This document shows positions 8,414 to 16,914 of a stretch of 64,000 bases of DNA, in pieces. The stretch is taken from positions 1-64,000 of the forward strand of contig CANFEY010000006.1 of NCBI GenBank assembly GCA_947446025.1, read 5' to 3'. A model generated the notes under the pieces. It was not told the origin of the DNA, made no database searches, and worked only from the letters and a program-made list of their open reading frames with translations. Source of the DNA: Bryobacterales bacterium. Lineage in GTDB: Bacteria > Acidobacteriota > Terriglobia > Bryobacterales > Bryobacteraceae. A program made the position numbers and the translations under genes. The number at the start of each line of letters is the position of its first letter. Within the stretch, counting starts at the first letter, position 1.

Positions 8414-10312
8414 ATGGCGGATTGCCACACAGATTCGACGGCGACTTTACCCGCTCCGGCGGATGCGCCGCATCATGTGGTGGCGATCATCGGGCCGCCG
8501 AACGCGGGCAAATCCACACTGTTCAACCGCATCACGGGGATGCGCCAGAAGGTAGCGAACTTTCCGGGCGTCACGGTGGAACACCACATGGGCAAGGTGC
8601 GGCTGGCCTCGGGGCGCGAGATTACAGCCGTGGATTTGCCTGGCATCTATAGCTTGGAACCGCGCACCGATGACGAGCGTGTTTCGCACGACGTCCTGAT
8701 GGGCAAGATGCCGGGACTTCCCCGCCCTGACGCTGTGCTGCTGGTGCTGGATTCGACGAACCTTGGACGGCATCTAATGCTCGCCGCGCCGGTGCTGAGT
8801 TTGGGGCTGCCGACGCTGGTGATCCTGAACATGGCAGACGACTTGTCGAGCCGCGGCGGTTCGCTGGACGTGGCGGCGTTGAGCGCCCAACTGGGTGCGC
8901 CGGTGGCGATGACCAGCGCCAAGCGTGGCGACGGGCTTGACAAGGTGATGCAGTTTCTCGCCGGGACGGCCAGTTCCGGGCAGCGCGTGGCTCCGAAGAT
9001 GCAGTTGCCCGTATTGCAGAACGTTCCCAGTTGCCGCAAGTGGGCCTCCGATATCGGTGCCAGAGGGAAGTACCGCGCGCCTGCTCCGCCGTTGTGGACG
9101 CGGCGGCTGGACGACGTATTTCTGCATCCCTACTGGGGTCCGGCCGTGTTTGCCTTCGTGGTGATCGCGGTGTTCCAGGCGATCTTCTCCTGGGCCACGC
9201 CGATCATGGACGCGGTCTCGGCGGGCATCGAAAGCTCTGGTGCGTGGCTGGGCGGGCAGATCACCAATCCTTTACTGAAGTCGCTGATCGTGGATGGCGT
9301 CTGGAGCGGCGTGGGAAGCGTGCTGGTGTTCCTGCCGCAGATCCTGCTGCTGTTTTTCTTCATCGGGATACTGGAGGACTCGGGCTACTTGGCTCGGGCC
9401 GCGATGATCGCCGACCGCACCATGTCGCGCGTGGGCTTGCAGGGCAAGAGCTTCATTCCTTTGCTATCGGCATACGCGTGCGCGGTGCCGGCCATCATGG
9501 CCACGCGCACCATTGAGAACAAACGGGACCGCATTGCCACGATTCTGATCGCGCCGTTCATGACGTGTTCGGCGCGGCTGCCGGTGTATGCGCTGATCAT
9601 CGGGGCGTTCATTCCTGACCGGCAGCTGGTGGGCATGTTCCTGAGCACGCGCACGGCGATGATGCTGGGGCTGTACGTGCTTGGCTTCGTGGCCGCGGTG
9701 CTGACGGCTCGGGTGTTGAAATCGACGATCCTGCGCAGCGGGCGGACGGCATTCGTGCTGGAGATGCCGCCTTATCGCTGGCCTACCGCCCAATCCATCG
9801 GGCTGCGGCTGCTGGACCGCGCAAAGGTGTTTCTGCAACGCGCGGGCACAGTGATTCTGGCCATCGCGGTGGTGTTATGGGTGCTGGCGAATCTGCCACT
9901 GACCAACGGCCAGCCGCCGGAGATCGCGCAGAGCATCGCGGGATCGATTGGGCATTTTGTGGAGCCCGTGATCAAACCACTGGGTTTCAACTGGAAGATC
10001 GGCATCGGACTCATCACGTCTCTGGCGGCGCGCGAGGTGATCGTGGGCACGCTAGGGACGATTTACGGGATCGAGGGCACCACTAGCGACGTGGGGTTGC
10101 AGGCGGCGTTGCGGAGTGACCTGACGATGGGCGGGGCTGTGGCGCTGCTGATCTTTTTCGCGTTCGCGATGCAATGCATGTCGACCAGCGCGGTGGTGCG
10201 GCGCGAGACGGGGAGTTGGAAGTGGCCGGCGATCCAGTTCGGCTACATGACGGGCCTGGCGTATGTTTGCGCGTTTGCGGCGAACAAGCTGGTTACAGCG
10301 CTTTGGGGGTAG
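8414..10312 (+). CDS. feoB: Ferrous iron transporter FeoB
   Basis: The 632-residue protein combines a cytoplasmic G domain (G1 GPPNAGKST, G2 GVTVEHH, G3 DLPGIYSLEP, G4 NMADD, G5-like TSAKRGDG) with a polytopic membrane part containing two Gate-type regions (FFIGILEDSGYLARAAMIADR and SLAAREVIVGTLGTIYG). It imports Fe(II) across the inner membrane, with GTP hydrolysis regulating the channel. Length is somewhat below E. coli FeoB (773 aa), consistent with a compact helical linker. An AGGAAA ribosome site precedes the ATG. No feoC is present. Confidence 0.96.
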   Translation: MADCHTDSTATLPAPADAPHHVVAIIGPPNAGKSTLFNRITGMRQKVANFPGVTVEHHMGKVRLASGREITAVDLPGIYSLEPRTDDERVSHDVLMGKMPGLPRPDAVLLVLDSTNLGRHLMLAAPVLSLGLPTLVILNMADDLSSRGGSLDVAALSAQLGAPVAMTSAKRGDGLDKVMQFLAGTASSGQRVAPKMQLPVLQNVPSCRKWASDIGARGKYRAPAPPLWTRRLDDVFLHPYWGPAVFAFVVIAVFQAIFSWATPIMDAVSAGIESSGAWLGGQITNPLLKSLIVDGVWSGVGSVLVFLPQILLLFFFIGILEDSGYLARAAMIADRTMSRVGLQGKSFIPLLSAYACAVPAIMATRTIENKRDRIATILIAPFMTCSARLPVYALIIGAFIPDRQLVGMFLSTRTAMMLGLYVLGFVAAVLTARVLKSTILRSGRTAFVLEMPPYRWPTAQSIGLRLLDRAKVFLQRAGTVILAIAVVLWVLANLPLTNGQPPEIAQSIAGSIGHFVEPVIKPLGFNWKIGIGLITSLAAREVIVGTLGTIYGIEGTTSDVGLQAALRSDLTMGGAVALLIFFAFAMQCMSTSAVVRRETGSWKWPAIQFGYMTGLAYVCAFAANKLVTALWG

Positions 10313-10318
10313 CTCAGG

Positions 10319-10531
10319 CTACGCCAAGACCGCGATCGTGCCGGCGAGTGTGGTCGGTTCCGGGATTGGGTCGCCATCTTCGCGCAGGGCTTCCAGGTGC
10401 ATCTCAATCGCCTCTTCCATAAGCGACTCCACTTCTTCTTTCGTGGAGGCCGCAGCGATGCAACCGGGGAGGTCCGGGACGTAGGCGCTGTACCCGGTTG
10501 CCGCCTTTTCGTAGATCACGGTGTAGGTCAT
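10319..10531 (-). CDS. hicB: HicB-family antitoxin
   Basis: Seventy residues from the ATG at 10531. The partial RNase H-like fold typical of HicB is seen in MTYTVIYEKAATGYSAYVPDLPGC, followed by the helix TKEEVESLMEEAIEMHLEAL. It is the short form, without a C-terminal ribbon-helix-helix or HTH domain. It neutralises the HicA mRNA interferase encoded just upstream; its ATG overlaps the hicA stop codon in ATGA. The longer ORF-track frame to 10786 is a shadow of hicA. Confidence 0.9.
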   Translation of the reverse strand: MTYTVIYEKAATGYSAYVPDLPGCIAAASTKEEVESLMEEAIEMHLEALREDGDPIPEPTTLAGTIAVLA

Positions 10532-10716
10532 GGTTTGATCCCCGCTTGTACTAGGATACTGCGAAGTGTCTTCGGCGCTACGTCTTGGGAAGGGTGCCCG
10601 GCGATGGTGACCGTGCCCGGTTTGGATGGATGCTTGTATTGCCTGTGGCTTCCACGCTGGCGGACGATGTGCCAGCCATCGCCTTCCACTTGCTTGATCG
10701 CATCGCGCACCTTCAT
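10528..10716 (-). CDS. hicA: HicA-family mRNA interferase toxin
   Basis: Sixty-two residues with a dsRNA-binding-like HicA fold: MKVRDAIKQVEGDGWHIVRQ, RGSHRQYKHP containing the catalytic His, GTVTIAGHPSQDVAPKTLRSIL. It cleaves mRNA independently of the ribosome when not bound by HicB. The ATG at 10716 matches the usual family start; an ATG 8 codons upstream is possible. hicA-hicB order and ATGA overlap are typical. The pair is divergent from the GIY-YIG gene. Confidence 0.92.
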   Translation of the reverse strand: MKVRDAIKQVEGDGWHIVRQRGSHRQYKHPSKPGTVTIAGHPSQDVAPKTLRSILVQAGIKP

Positions 10717-10752
10717 GTTGGCACGGAGGGTGGGAGCCATCCTGATACACTC

Positions 10753-10766
10753 CAAGATTAGTCTTG
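10753..10766. promoter_or_regulatory. Candidate operator between hicA and the GIY-YIG gene
   Basis: CAAGA-TTAG-TCTTG is a perfect 5-bp-arm inverted repeat in the 58-bp space between the divergent hicA and GIY-YIG starts. Its place near both promoters fits autoregulation by a HicAB complex, but short palindromes of this size also occur by chance. Confidence 0.3.
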
Positions 10767-10774
10767 AACCAAAG

Positions 10775-11491
10775 ATGACGAAGCAATTCATTCTCGACGA
10801 AATCAAGCGCACTGCGGCGGAGAACGGAGGGGCCCCGCTAGGCCACAGGAAGTTTGCCAAGGAAACGGGAATCCGCGAAGTTGACTGGTGCGGAAAACAC
10901 TGGACACGTTGGAGTGACGCCCTTCTTGAAGCTGGCCAGAATCCTAACTCCTTCATGGCTAGCTCCGATGAGGACTTCCTCGTTGACTAATTGATCGCGC
11001 TCGCCAGAGATCTCGGGCGATGGCCCGTCAAAGCAGAAATCCAAATGCGCGGGCACGCTGACCCAGGCTTCCCTAACTCTCGCACGTTCCAGACTAGAGC
11101 GTCACGTGCAGAGTGGATTCAAAAAGTCGAGGCGTTTTGCCGCGACAAGCCTGAATATGCGGATGTCCTGGCCTTACTTCCTAAGATCCCAAGATCTGCC
11201 GATACAATGCCGGAAACCTCAAGCATTCCTGCCGATGAAGGCTTCGTGTACCTCATCAGGTCCGGCCGTTACCATAAGATCGGCAGGACCAATTCCGTTG
11301 GCCAACGGGAATATGAACTAACGATTCAACTCCCAGAGAAGGCGACATTGATCCACAAGATTCGAACCGACGACCCAGGCGGCATCGAAGCATATTGGCA
11401 CAAGCGCTTCCTAGCCAAACGCACAAACGGGGAATGGTTCGAACTGGACCGACAGGACATCAACATGTTCAAGAAGCGCAAATTCATGTAG
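10775..11491 (+). pseudogene. GIY-YIG (T5orf172/MUG113-like) nuclease, interrupted by one in-frame TAA
   Basis: Codons 1-71 (MTKQFILDEIKRTAAENGG...) and the reading frame after the TAA at 10988-10990 (LIALARDLGRWPVKAEIQMRG...) are in the same frame and join into a 238-residue protein with one missing residue. The first half and the following segment look like repeated small DNA-binding units. The C-terminal 85 residues are a GIY-YIG-type domain of the T5orf172/MUG113 kind (GFVYLIRSGRYHKIGRT, then GIEAYWHKRFLAKRTNGEWFEL). A nuclease role is inferred from the family. The stop probably inactivates it unless read through or reinitiated; no sequencing indel is needed to explain it. It is divergent from hicAB. 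Confidence 0.75.
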
Positions 11492-11525
11492 GCTCCTTCT
11501 CCATCACGATACAATCAAGCATTCG

Positions 11526-13952
11526 ATGCCGTCCTCTGCGGAAGATCCCCTCTATTGCGACGTTAGTTTGCCTGTGCCGATGGACCAGGCGTTCACCTAC
11601 CAGCTTCCCCTGACGCTGCGGCATCGCGTCGCAGTGGGGTGCCGGGTGCTGGTGCCGTTTGGGTCGCGGCAACTGGCGGGAGTTGTGATTGCCACGCACA
11701 ACGACGCGCCGCAGGGGAATGCGCGCGAGGCGTTGCAGCTGCTGGATGAAGATCCGGCGCTGGATGAAGACATGCTCAAGCTGGGGCGGTGGATTGCGCA
11801 CTATTATTGCGCTCCGCTGGGCGAGACGTTGCGGGCGATGACGCCGCTGGCTAGCGACGTGAAGCGGAGTAAGACGTATTCGCTGACCACGGCGGGGCGG
11901 GATGCGGCCCGCCAGCTGCTCCTGGGGGCGGATACCGAAGACCCGGCGTTGGTCATCTTGCGGATGCTGGAGTCTAAGCCATTGACTTCGACGTATCTCA
12001 CGCAGAAGATCAAGCGCGGGGCGGCGGTGTTGCGGGGCCTTGAGAAGAAGGGCTTCATCGTTTCGGAAGACTTGGCGGAGGCTCGGGATCCGCTGCGGGC
12101 ATCGGCGGCTCGGTTGCGAGTGGAGTTCTTATCGCGAACCGAAGAGAAGCTGCCAAAGCCTGAACGGGAGTTGCTCGCCTACCTGGAACTGCATCCAGGC
12201 AAGCACAATGTTCTGACGCTGGAGACGGTGCTGCCGAAGGCGAGCCCAGGGGCGCGGGCGCTGGCTCGGCGGAATTTGGTGAAGTTGTCGCTGGAGCCAG
12301 TGGCTGCCACGCTCGCGCCCGAGAAGCCGCGCTGGGCGCTGAACAAACATCAGCAGGCAGCGTACGATGCAATTGCCGAGGGCATCGCCTCCCGCGCGTT
12401 CAAGCCATTTCTGCTGGAAGGCGTAACGGGATCAGGCAAGACGGAGGTCTACCTGAACGCCATCGACGCGGCGCTGGCGGCGGGGCGCGGGGCATTGCTG
12501 CTGGTGCCGGAGATCGCGCTCACGCCGCAGGTGGCGGGACAGTTTCACCACCGCTTCGGCGACAAGGTGGCGATTCTGCATTCGGCGTTTCAGGATGCCG
12601 AACGGGCGCAGGAGTGGCGGCGGGTACGGTCGGGCGAGGCTTCCGTGGTGGTGGCGACACGTTCCGGCGTGTTCGCACCCGTGCAGAATCTGGGCCTGAT
12701 TCTGGTGGACGAAGAACACGACCAGAGCTACAAGCAGCAGGACGCGCCGCGCTACAACGGACGCGACGTGGCCGTGGTCCGGGCGCGCAACGAAGGCGCG
12801 GTGATTGTGCTCGGCTCCGCCACGCCGAGCCTGGAGACGCGGCACAACGCGGATCGCGGGAAGTACGTCCGGCTGGCGTTGCCGGAACGCATTGAGCAGC
12901 GGCCGATGCCTGAGGTCCGCTTAATCGACATGCGGCAGGAGTTTCTGGATACGCGTAAGCAGTCGACGTTTTCGCGTGCGCTGGTGGACGCGGTGACGGA
13001 GCGGCTGGCCAATGGCGAACAGGCCATGCTGATGCTGAACCGGCGCGGGTTTTCGAGCTTCGTTACGTGCCGGGCTTGTGGCGAGCGGGTGGAGTGCGCC
13101 AATTGCTCGGTCACGCTGACGTATCATCGGCGCGACCGGCGGCTGCTGTGCCACTACTGCAACTACGCGGAAAAGGTCCCGAACCGGTGTCCCAAGTGTG
13201 ACAGCGACCAGATTCAGTTTTTGGGCGTGGGTAGTGAGCGGGTGGAACAGGAACTGCACGATGCGTTTCCGAAGGCGCGCGTGGCTCGGCTAGATCGCGA
13301 CACGGTGGGCGCGAAGCGCGACTACGAAACCATCCTCACCGGCTTTCGCGACCATCATTTCGATATCCTAGTGGGCACGCAAATGATCGCGAAGGGCCAC
13401 GACATTCCGAACGTGACGCTGGTGGGCATCGTGAATGCCGACATCGGGCTGGCGATGCCGGATTTCCGCGCGGCGGAGCGGGCGTTTCAGCTGCTCACGC
13501 AAGCGGCGGGGCGCGCGGGGCGTGGAACGCAGCCGGGGATCGTGCTGCTGCAGACAGGCTTCCCTGACCACTACGCCATTGAGTGCGCGGCGGCGCAGGA
13601 TTACGAAAAGTTCTACGCGAAGGAGATCGAGTTCCGGCGGATGATGAGTTATCCTCCCTTTGGAGCGATGGCGAACGTGATCGTGCGGTCCAGCAAAGAG
13701 GAAGATGCGATTTCAAAGAGTGCGGCTCTGGGAAGGCTCATGAGTCCGGCTCCCGAGGGGATCAAGGTGTTGGGACCCGCACCCGCCGCCGTGGCGCGCG
13801 TGAAGACCGAGTACCGCTTTCAGATGCTGCTGAAGACGCACAGCCGTCCGCGATTGAACGAAGTGCTGAATGAAATCCGCAAGTTCGCAGCGGCGGAGAA
13901 GTGGAACCCAACGGCGCTAGCGATTGATGTGGACCCTCTGACCTTACTCTGA
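11526..13952 (+). CDS. priA: Primosomal protein N' (PriA helicase)
   Basis: An 808-residue superfamily 2 3'-5' DNA helicase that restarts stalled replication forks by loading the replisome. The N-terminal 3'BD region (YCDVSLPVPMDQAFTYQLP), Walker A (GVTGSGKTEVY), the DEEH box (ILVDEEHDQSYKQQ), the GSATPS motif, and the zinc-binding Cys cluster (CRACGERVECANC, CHYC, CPKC) are all visible, followed by the helicase C-lobe (QAAGRAGRGTQPG). It is slightly longer than E. coli PriA (732 aa). A GNAT gene starts at its stop codon (TGATG), implying coupling. Confidence 0.97.
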   Translation: MPSSAEDPLYCDVSLPVPMDQAFTYQLPLTLRHRVAVGCRVLVPFGSRQLAGVVIATHNDAPQGNAREALQLLDEDPALDEDMLKLGRWIAHYYCAPLGETLRAMTPLASDVKRSKTYSLTTAGRDAARQLLLGADTEDPALVILRMLESKPLTSTYLTQKIKRGAAVLRGLEKKGFIVSEDLAEARDPLRASAARLRVEFLSRTEEKLPKPERELLAYLELHPGKHNVLTLETVLPKASPGARALARRNLVKLSLEPVAATLAPEKPRWALNKHQQAAYDAIAEGIASRAFKPFLLEGVTGSGKTEVYLNAIDAALAAGRGALLLVPEIALTPQVAGQFHHRFGDKVAILHSAFQDAERAQEWRRVRSGEASVVVATRSGVFAPVQNLGLILVDEEHDQSYKQQDAPRYNGRDVAVVRARNEGAVIVLGSATPSLETRHNADRGKYVRLALPERIEQRPMPEVRLIDMRQEFLDTRKQSTFSRALVDAVTERLANGEQAMLMLNRRGFSSFVTCRACGERVECANCSVTLTYHRRDRRLLCHYCNYAEKVPNRCPKCDSDQIQFLGVGSERVEQELHDAFPKARVARLDRDTVGAKRDYETILTGFRDHHFDILVGTQMIAKGHDIPNVTLVGIVNADIGLAMPDFRAAERAFQLLTQAAGRAGRGTQPGIVLLQTGFPDHYAIECAAAQDYEKFYAKEIEFRRMMSYPPFGAMANVIVRSSKEEDAISKSAALGRLMSPAPEGIKVLGPAPAAVARVKTEYRFQMLLKTHSRPRLNEVLNEIRKFAAAEKWNPTALAIDVDPLTLL

Positions 13953-14722
13953 TGACTGACTGGGAACACATCCACGGAAACCTGCGTCAAGCGCTGCGCT
14001 TCTTCGGCGAAGCCACGGGCAGGGGCGAGGTCCGCGAAATCGGCGCGGCGGTGGCCATCTATGCGGGCATCGAGTATGGCGTCTTCAACATTGCGCTGCT
14101 CGATGCGGCGGAGGCGACCGGAAGCCTGGATGCATGCGCGGACTTTTTTGGACCGCACGTGCGGCGCTGGTCGGTGTGGTTGTGCGAAGACGCGTTGAAC
14201 CTCAATCAGCTGCGCGAATTGCGCGGCGGGCTGGCGAAACACCAGATGACGGAAATTTCGCGCGCGCCGGGGATGGTGCTGACGGAGTTCGCTCCGCCGC
14301 GGCGGGAATTGCCGGTGATCAAGCCGGTGCCGGTGGATACGCCGGGCCTGCGGGAAACGTTCGGCGGCCTGGCGGCGGTGTGCTTCGACATCCCGATGGG
14401 CGTCTCGCGCGAAGTCTACAATCCGGCGCGCGCGTGGAACGGAGCCTACCGCGGCTACGTCGGAATGGTGGCGGGGAGGCCTGTGGGCATCGTGGCGCTG
14501 GTACGGACGGGGACGACACTGGGCGTGTACTCGCTGGGCATCGATCCGGAAAGCCGCGGCCTGGGCTACGGTGAAGCGCTGTTGCGCGAAGCGGTTGAGG
14601 GGCAACGCGCGCGTGGCGGAGTAGAGCGGGTGGTGCTGCAATCGAGCGAATCGGGGCAGAGCCTGTACCGCCACATGGGGTTCCGGGAAGCGGCGCAGTT
14701 TTCCGTGCATTTGAAGAAGTAG
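13952..14722 (+). CDS. GNAT-family N-acetyltransferase
   Basis: A 256-residue protein whose C-terminal half shows the GNAT acetyl-CoA-binding arrangement: VGIVALVRTGTTLGVYSLGIDPESRGLGYGEALLREAV followed by QSLYRHMGFREAAQF. The first 110 residues are not recognised and may be a substrate-recognition or helical domain. The substrate is unknown. Its ATG overlaps the priA stop codon, so it is expressed with priA, although no functional link is known. Confidence 0.8.
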   Translation: MTDWEHIHGNLRQALRFFGEATGRGEVREIGAAVAIYAGIEYGVFNIALLDAAEATGSLDACADFFGPHVRRWSVWLCEDALNLNQLRELRGGLAKHQMTEISRAPGMVLTEFAPPRRELPVIKPVPVDTPGLRETFGGLAAVCFDIPMGVSREVYNPARAWNGAYRGYVGMVAGRPVGIVALVRTGTTLGVYSLGIDPESRGLGYGEALLREAVEGQRARGGVERVVLQSSESGQSLYRHMGFREAAQFSVHLKK

Positions 14723-14733
14723 AATAGAGACGC

Positions 14734-15864
14734 ATGAGAGCGTTGCTGTTATTCACGATTGCGACCAGGCTTGCCCTTGGGCAAGTCGAATCCGAGGTGG
14801 AGAAGCACTTCGACCTGGCTGTGCAACTGAGCATCGACGGCAAGGACGCCGAGGCCATCCCTGAGTACCGCAAGGTTCTCGAATTGATGCCGGATCTTTA
14901 CGAAGCCCACATCAACCTGGGCCAAGTGCTGCTGCGGTCAAAGAATGCGGCCGAGGCCGCGCCTCACCTGAAGCGCGCGCATGAGCAGAAACCGGCGGAG
15001 TTCCGGCCCGCCTACTACTTCGCGGAGGCCCTGTTTGACCTGGCGCAGTTCGCCGAGGCGATCCCGGTTTACAGCGAGGCCGCCGCCATTGACCCGAAGT
15101 CGGCGACGGCGGAGCTCGGCTGGGGACGATCACTGGTCCATGTCGACAAACGCGCCGAGGCGACGGCGCATTACCGCAAGGCCGTAGCGCTGGATGCCGA
15201 GTTGAAGAGTTTCCTGCTGGAACTGGCTCAGGCGCACGAAGACAAGGGAGAGATGGACGCTGCGGTGACGATCTACCGCGAGTTTCCGGAGAACCCAGCG
15301 GCAACCGAGCATCTCGGACTGCTGGCGCTACGCGCGGGCCAGGACAAAGAAGCGATTGTCGCGCTGGAGCCAGTGGTGAAGTCGTCACCCACGCCTGCAA
15401 ATCGATTGGCGCTGGCGCAGGCCTACGTCCGGCAAAAAGACTTCGTGCGCGCCGAGCCGATTCTGGCAAAGCTCTCCGCGGAGTCCGGGACGTTCGACCA
15501 CAAGATGCTCTACGCGCGCGTGCTGCGCGATCAGCGAAAGATAAAAGAAGCGGCCCAGCAGTTCTATGAATCCACGAAACTGCGTCCCACGGCAGCCGAC
15601 GCGTGGAGCGAATTCGCCGGCATGCTGATCCTGGACGAACAGTTTCCGCAGGCGCTGCTGGCGCTGGACAAAGTCCGGGAATTGGGCGCGGAGAAGGACG
15701 GTCACATCTTCTTCCGGGCCACCACACTGGACCGTTTGAACCTCAAGAAAGAAGCGCTAGAATACTACCAGCGATTTCTCGAGGTGAGCAAGACGAACCC
15801 GGACCAGGAATTTCAGGCCCGGCAGCGGGCAAGGATTTTGCAGCTTGAACTCGGCAAGAGGTAG
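14734..15864 (+). CDS. Exported tetratricopeptide repeat protein
   Basis: The 376-residue product has a short signal peptide (MRALLLFTIATRLALGQ) and at least eight TPR-like units, for example AIPEYRKVLELMPDLYEAHINLGQVLLRS and AVTIYREFPENPAATEHLGLLALRAG. It should lie in the periplasm and act as a binding scaffold. It is first in a tight run with two further exported proteins (3-bp gap to the next gene), which suggests the three work together at the cell envelope. The partner is unknown. Confidence 0.8.
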   Translation: MRALLLFTIATRLALGQVESEVEKHFDLAVQLSIDGKDAEAIPEYRKVLELMPDLYEAHINLGQVLLRSKNAAEAAPHLKRAHEQKPAEFRPAYYFAEALFDLAQFAEAIPVYSEAAAIDPKSATAELGWGRSLVHVDKRAEATAHYRKAVALDAELKSFLLELAQAHEDKGEMDAAVTIYREFPENPAATEHLGLLALRAGQDKEAIVALEPVVKSSPTPANRLALAQAYVRQKDFVRAEPILAKLSAESGTFDHKMLYARVLRDQRKIKEAAQQFYESTKLRPTAADAWSEFAGMLILDEQFPQALLALDKVRELGAEKDGHIFFRATTLDRLNLKKEALEYYQRFLEVSKTNPDQEFQARQRARILQLELGKR

Positions 15865-15867
15865 CGT

Positions 15868-16275
15868 ATGCATTGGGTGGCGATTTTAGCACTGGCAATC
15901 GACCTGGGCACCGTCAAGACGGAGCCAAAGCTTGAGAAGCGTAGCCAACTGGCGCTGCAATACGCCAACACGGCGCTCGATTCCGCCAAGACCGCGTATC
16001 AAGATGGCCGCTTTGAGAAAACGCAGGCGCACTTGGCCGAGGTCAGAGATGCCGTGACGCTTTCCTACGATTCACTGGTAGCCACCGGCAAGAATCCACG
16101 CAAGAGTTCGGGGCCATTCAAAGCCGCCGAAAAGGCCACGCGCGAGTTGCTGCGGAGACTCATAGGGTTCAAAGATTCTATGAGCGTGGTGGATCATCCA
16201 GTGCTGGAGCCGGTGATGGAAAACATTAAGGAAGTCCACGACCAATTACTCAGTGGAATCATGTCAGGAAAATAG
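15868..16275 (+). CDS. Small exported helical protein of unknown function
   Basis: 135 residues from ATG 15868. The N-terminal MHWVAILALAIDLGTV is hydrophobic and may be a signal peptide or anchor. The rest is charged and helix-prone (LALQYANTALDSAKTAYQDGRFEKTQAHLAEVRDAV), with a pattern like a solenoid of short helices. No domain recognised. It sits 3 bp after the TPR gene and 1 bp before the next gene, so one message is likely. Confidence 0.65.
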   Translation: MHWVAILALAIDLGTVKTEPKLEKRSQLALQYANTALDSAKTAYQDGRFEKTQAHLAEVRDAVTLSYDSLVATGKNPRKSSGPFKAAEKATRELLRRLIGFKDSMSVVDHPVLEPVMENIKEVHDQLLSGIMSGK

Positions 16276-16276
16276 G

Positions 16277-16912
16277 ATGGCCCGACGACTCCTCTTGCTA
16301 CTGCTTGCGGCCGCCCTGCTTCCCGGCGCGACTCGGGATTTTTTGACGGCGGAAGAAATTGACCAGGTGCGGGCGGCGCAGGACCCGAACATCCGCGTGC
16401 AGCTGTATCTCAAGTTCGCGCAGCAGCGGATCGCGCAGATCAACCAGCTGCTCTCGCGTGATCGCGCCGGCCGCACGGCCCTGGTGCATGACCTACTGGA
16501 AGACTACACCGGCATCGTCGAGGCGATGGATACGGTGACCGACGACGCGCTGCGGCGCAAGGTGGACATCACCAAGGGGATCGCTCTGGTAACTCCTGGA
16601 GAGCGGGAAATGCTAGCCCAACTCATGAAGGTGGAAACTTCCGCGCCTGCCGACATGGCCCGTTATGAATTCGTCCTCAAGGATGCAATGGACGTTACCC
16701 GGGACAGCATTGATCTCTACAAGGATCTGGGTGGGCGCGCGCTGGAGGTTTCGGCCAAGGACCAAAAAGAAGAAGACGCCCGCAAGGCAGGACTGGCTCC
16801 CGCAGACGCCAAGCGCGAGACCGACGACAAGGCCAAGCAACAAAAGCAGGAGCAGACGCGCAAAGCTCCCACACTGCGGCGTCCCGGCGATCCGCCCCCC
16901 AAGGGCAAGTAG
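16277..16912 (+). CDS. Exported protein with helical body and charged C-terminus
   Basis: 211 residues from the ATG at 16277, one base after the preceding stop; the ORF track opens earlier at 16253 inside the upstream gene. A signal peptide (MARRLLLLLLAAALLPGAT) is clear. The middle is helical (IRVQLYLKFAQQRIAQINQLL) and the last 50 residues are rich in Lys, Glu, Gln and Asp (KRETDDKAKQQKQEQTRK), ending in a Pro-rich tail. Function is unknown. It ends tail to tail with the BNR-repeat gene on the other strand, 2 bp apart. Confidence 0.7.
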   Translation: MARRLLLLLLAAALLPGATRDFLTAEEIDQVRAAQDPNIRVQLYLKFAQQRIAQINQLLSRDRAGRTALVHDLLEDYTGIVEAMDTVTDDALRRKVDITKGIALVTPGEREMLAQLMKVETSAPADMARYEFVLKDAMDVTRDSIDLYKDLGGRALEVSAKDQKEEDARKAGLAPADAKRETDDKAKQQKQEQTRKAPTLRRPGDPPPKGK

Positions 16913-16914
16913 CC

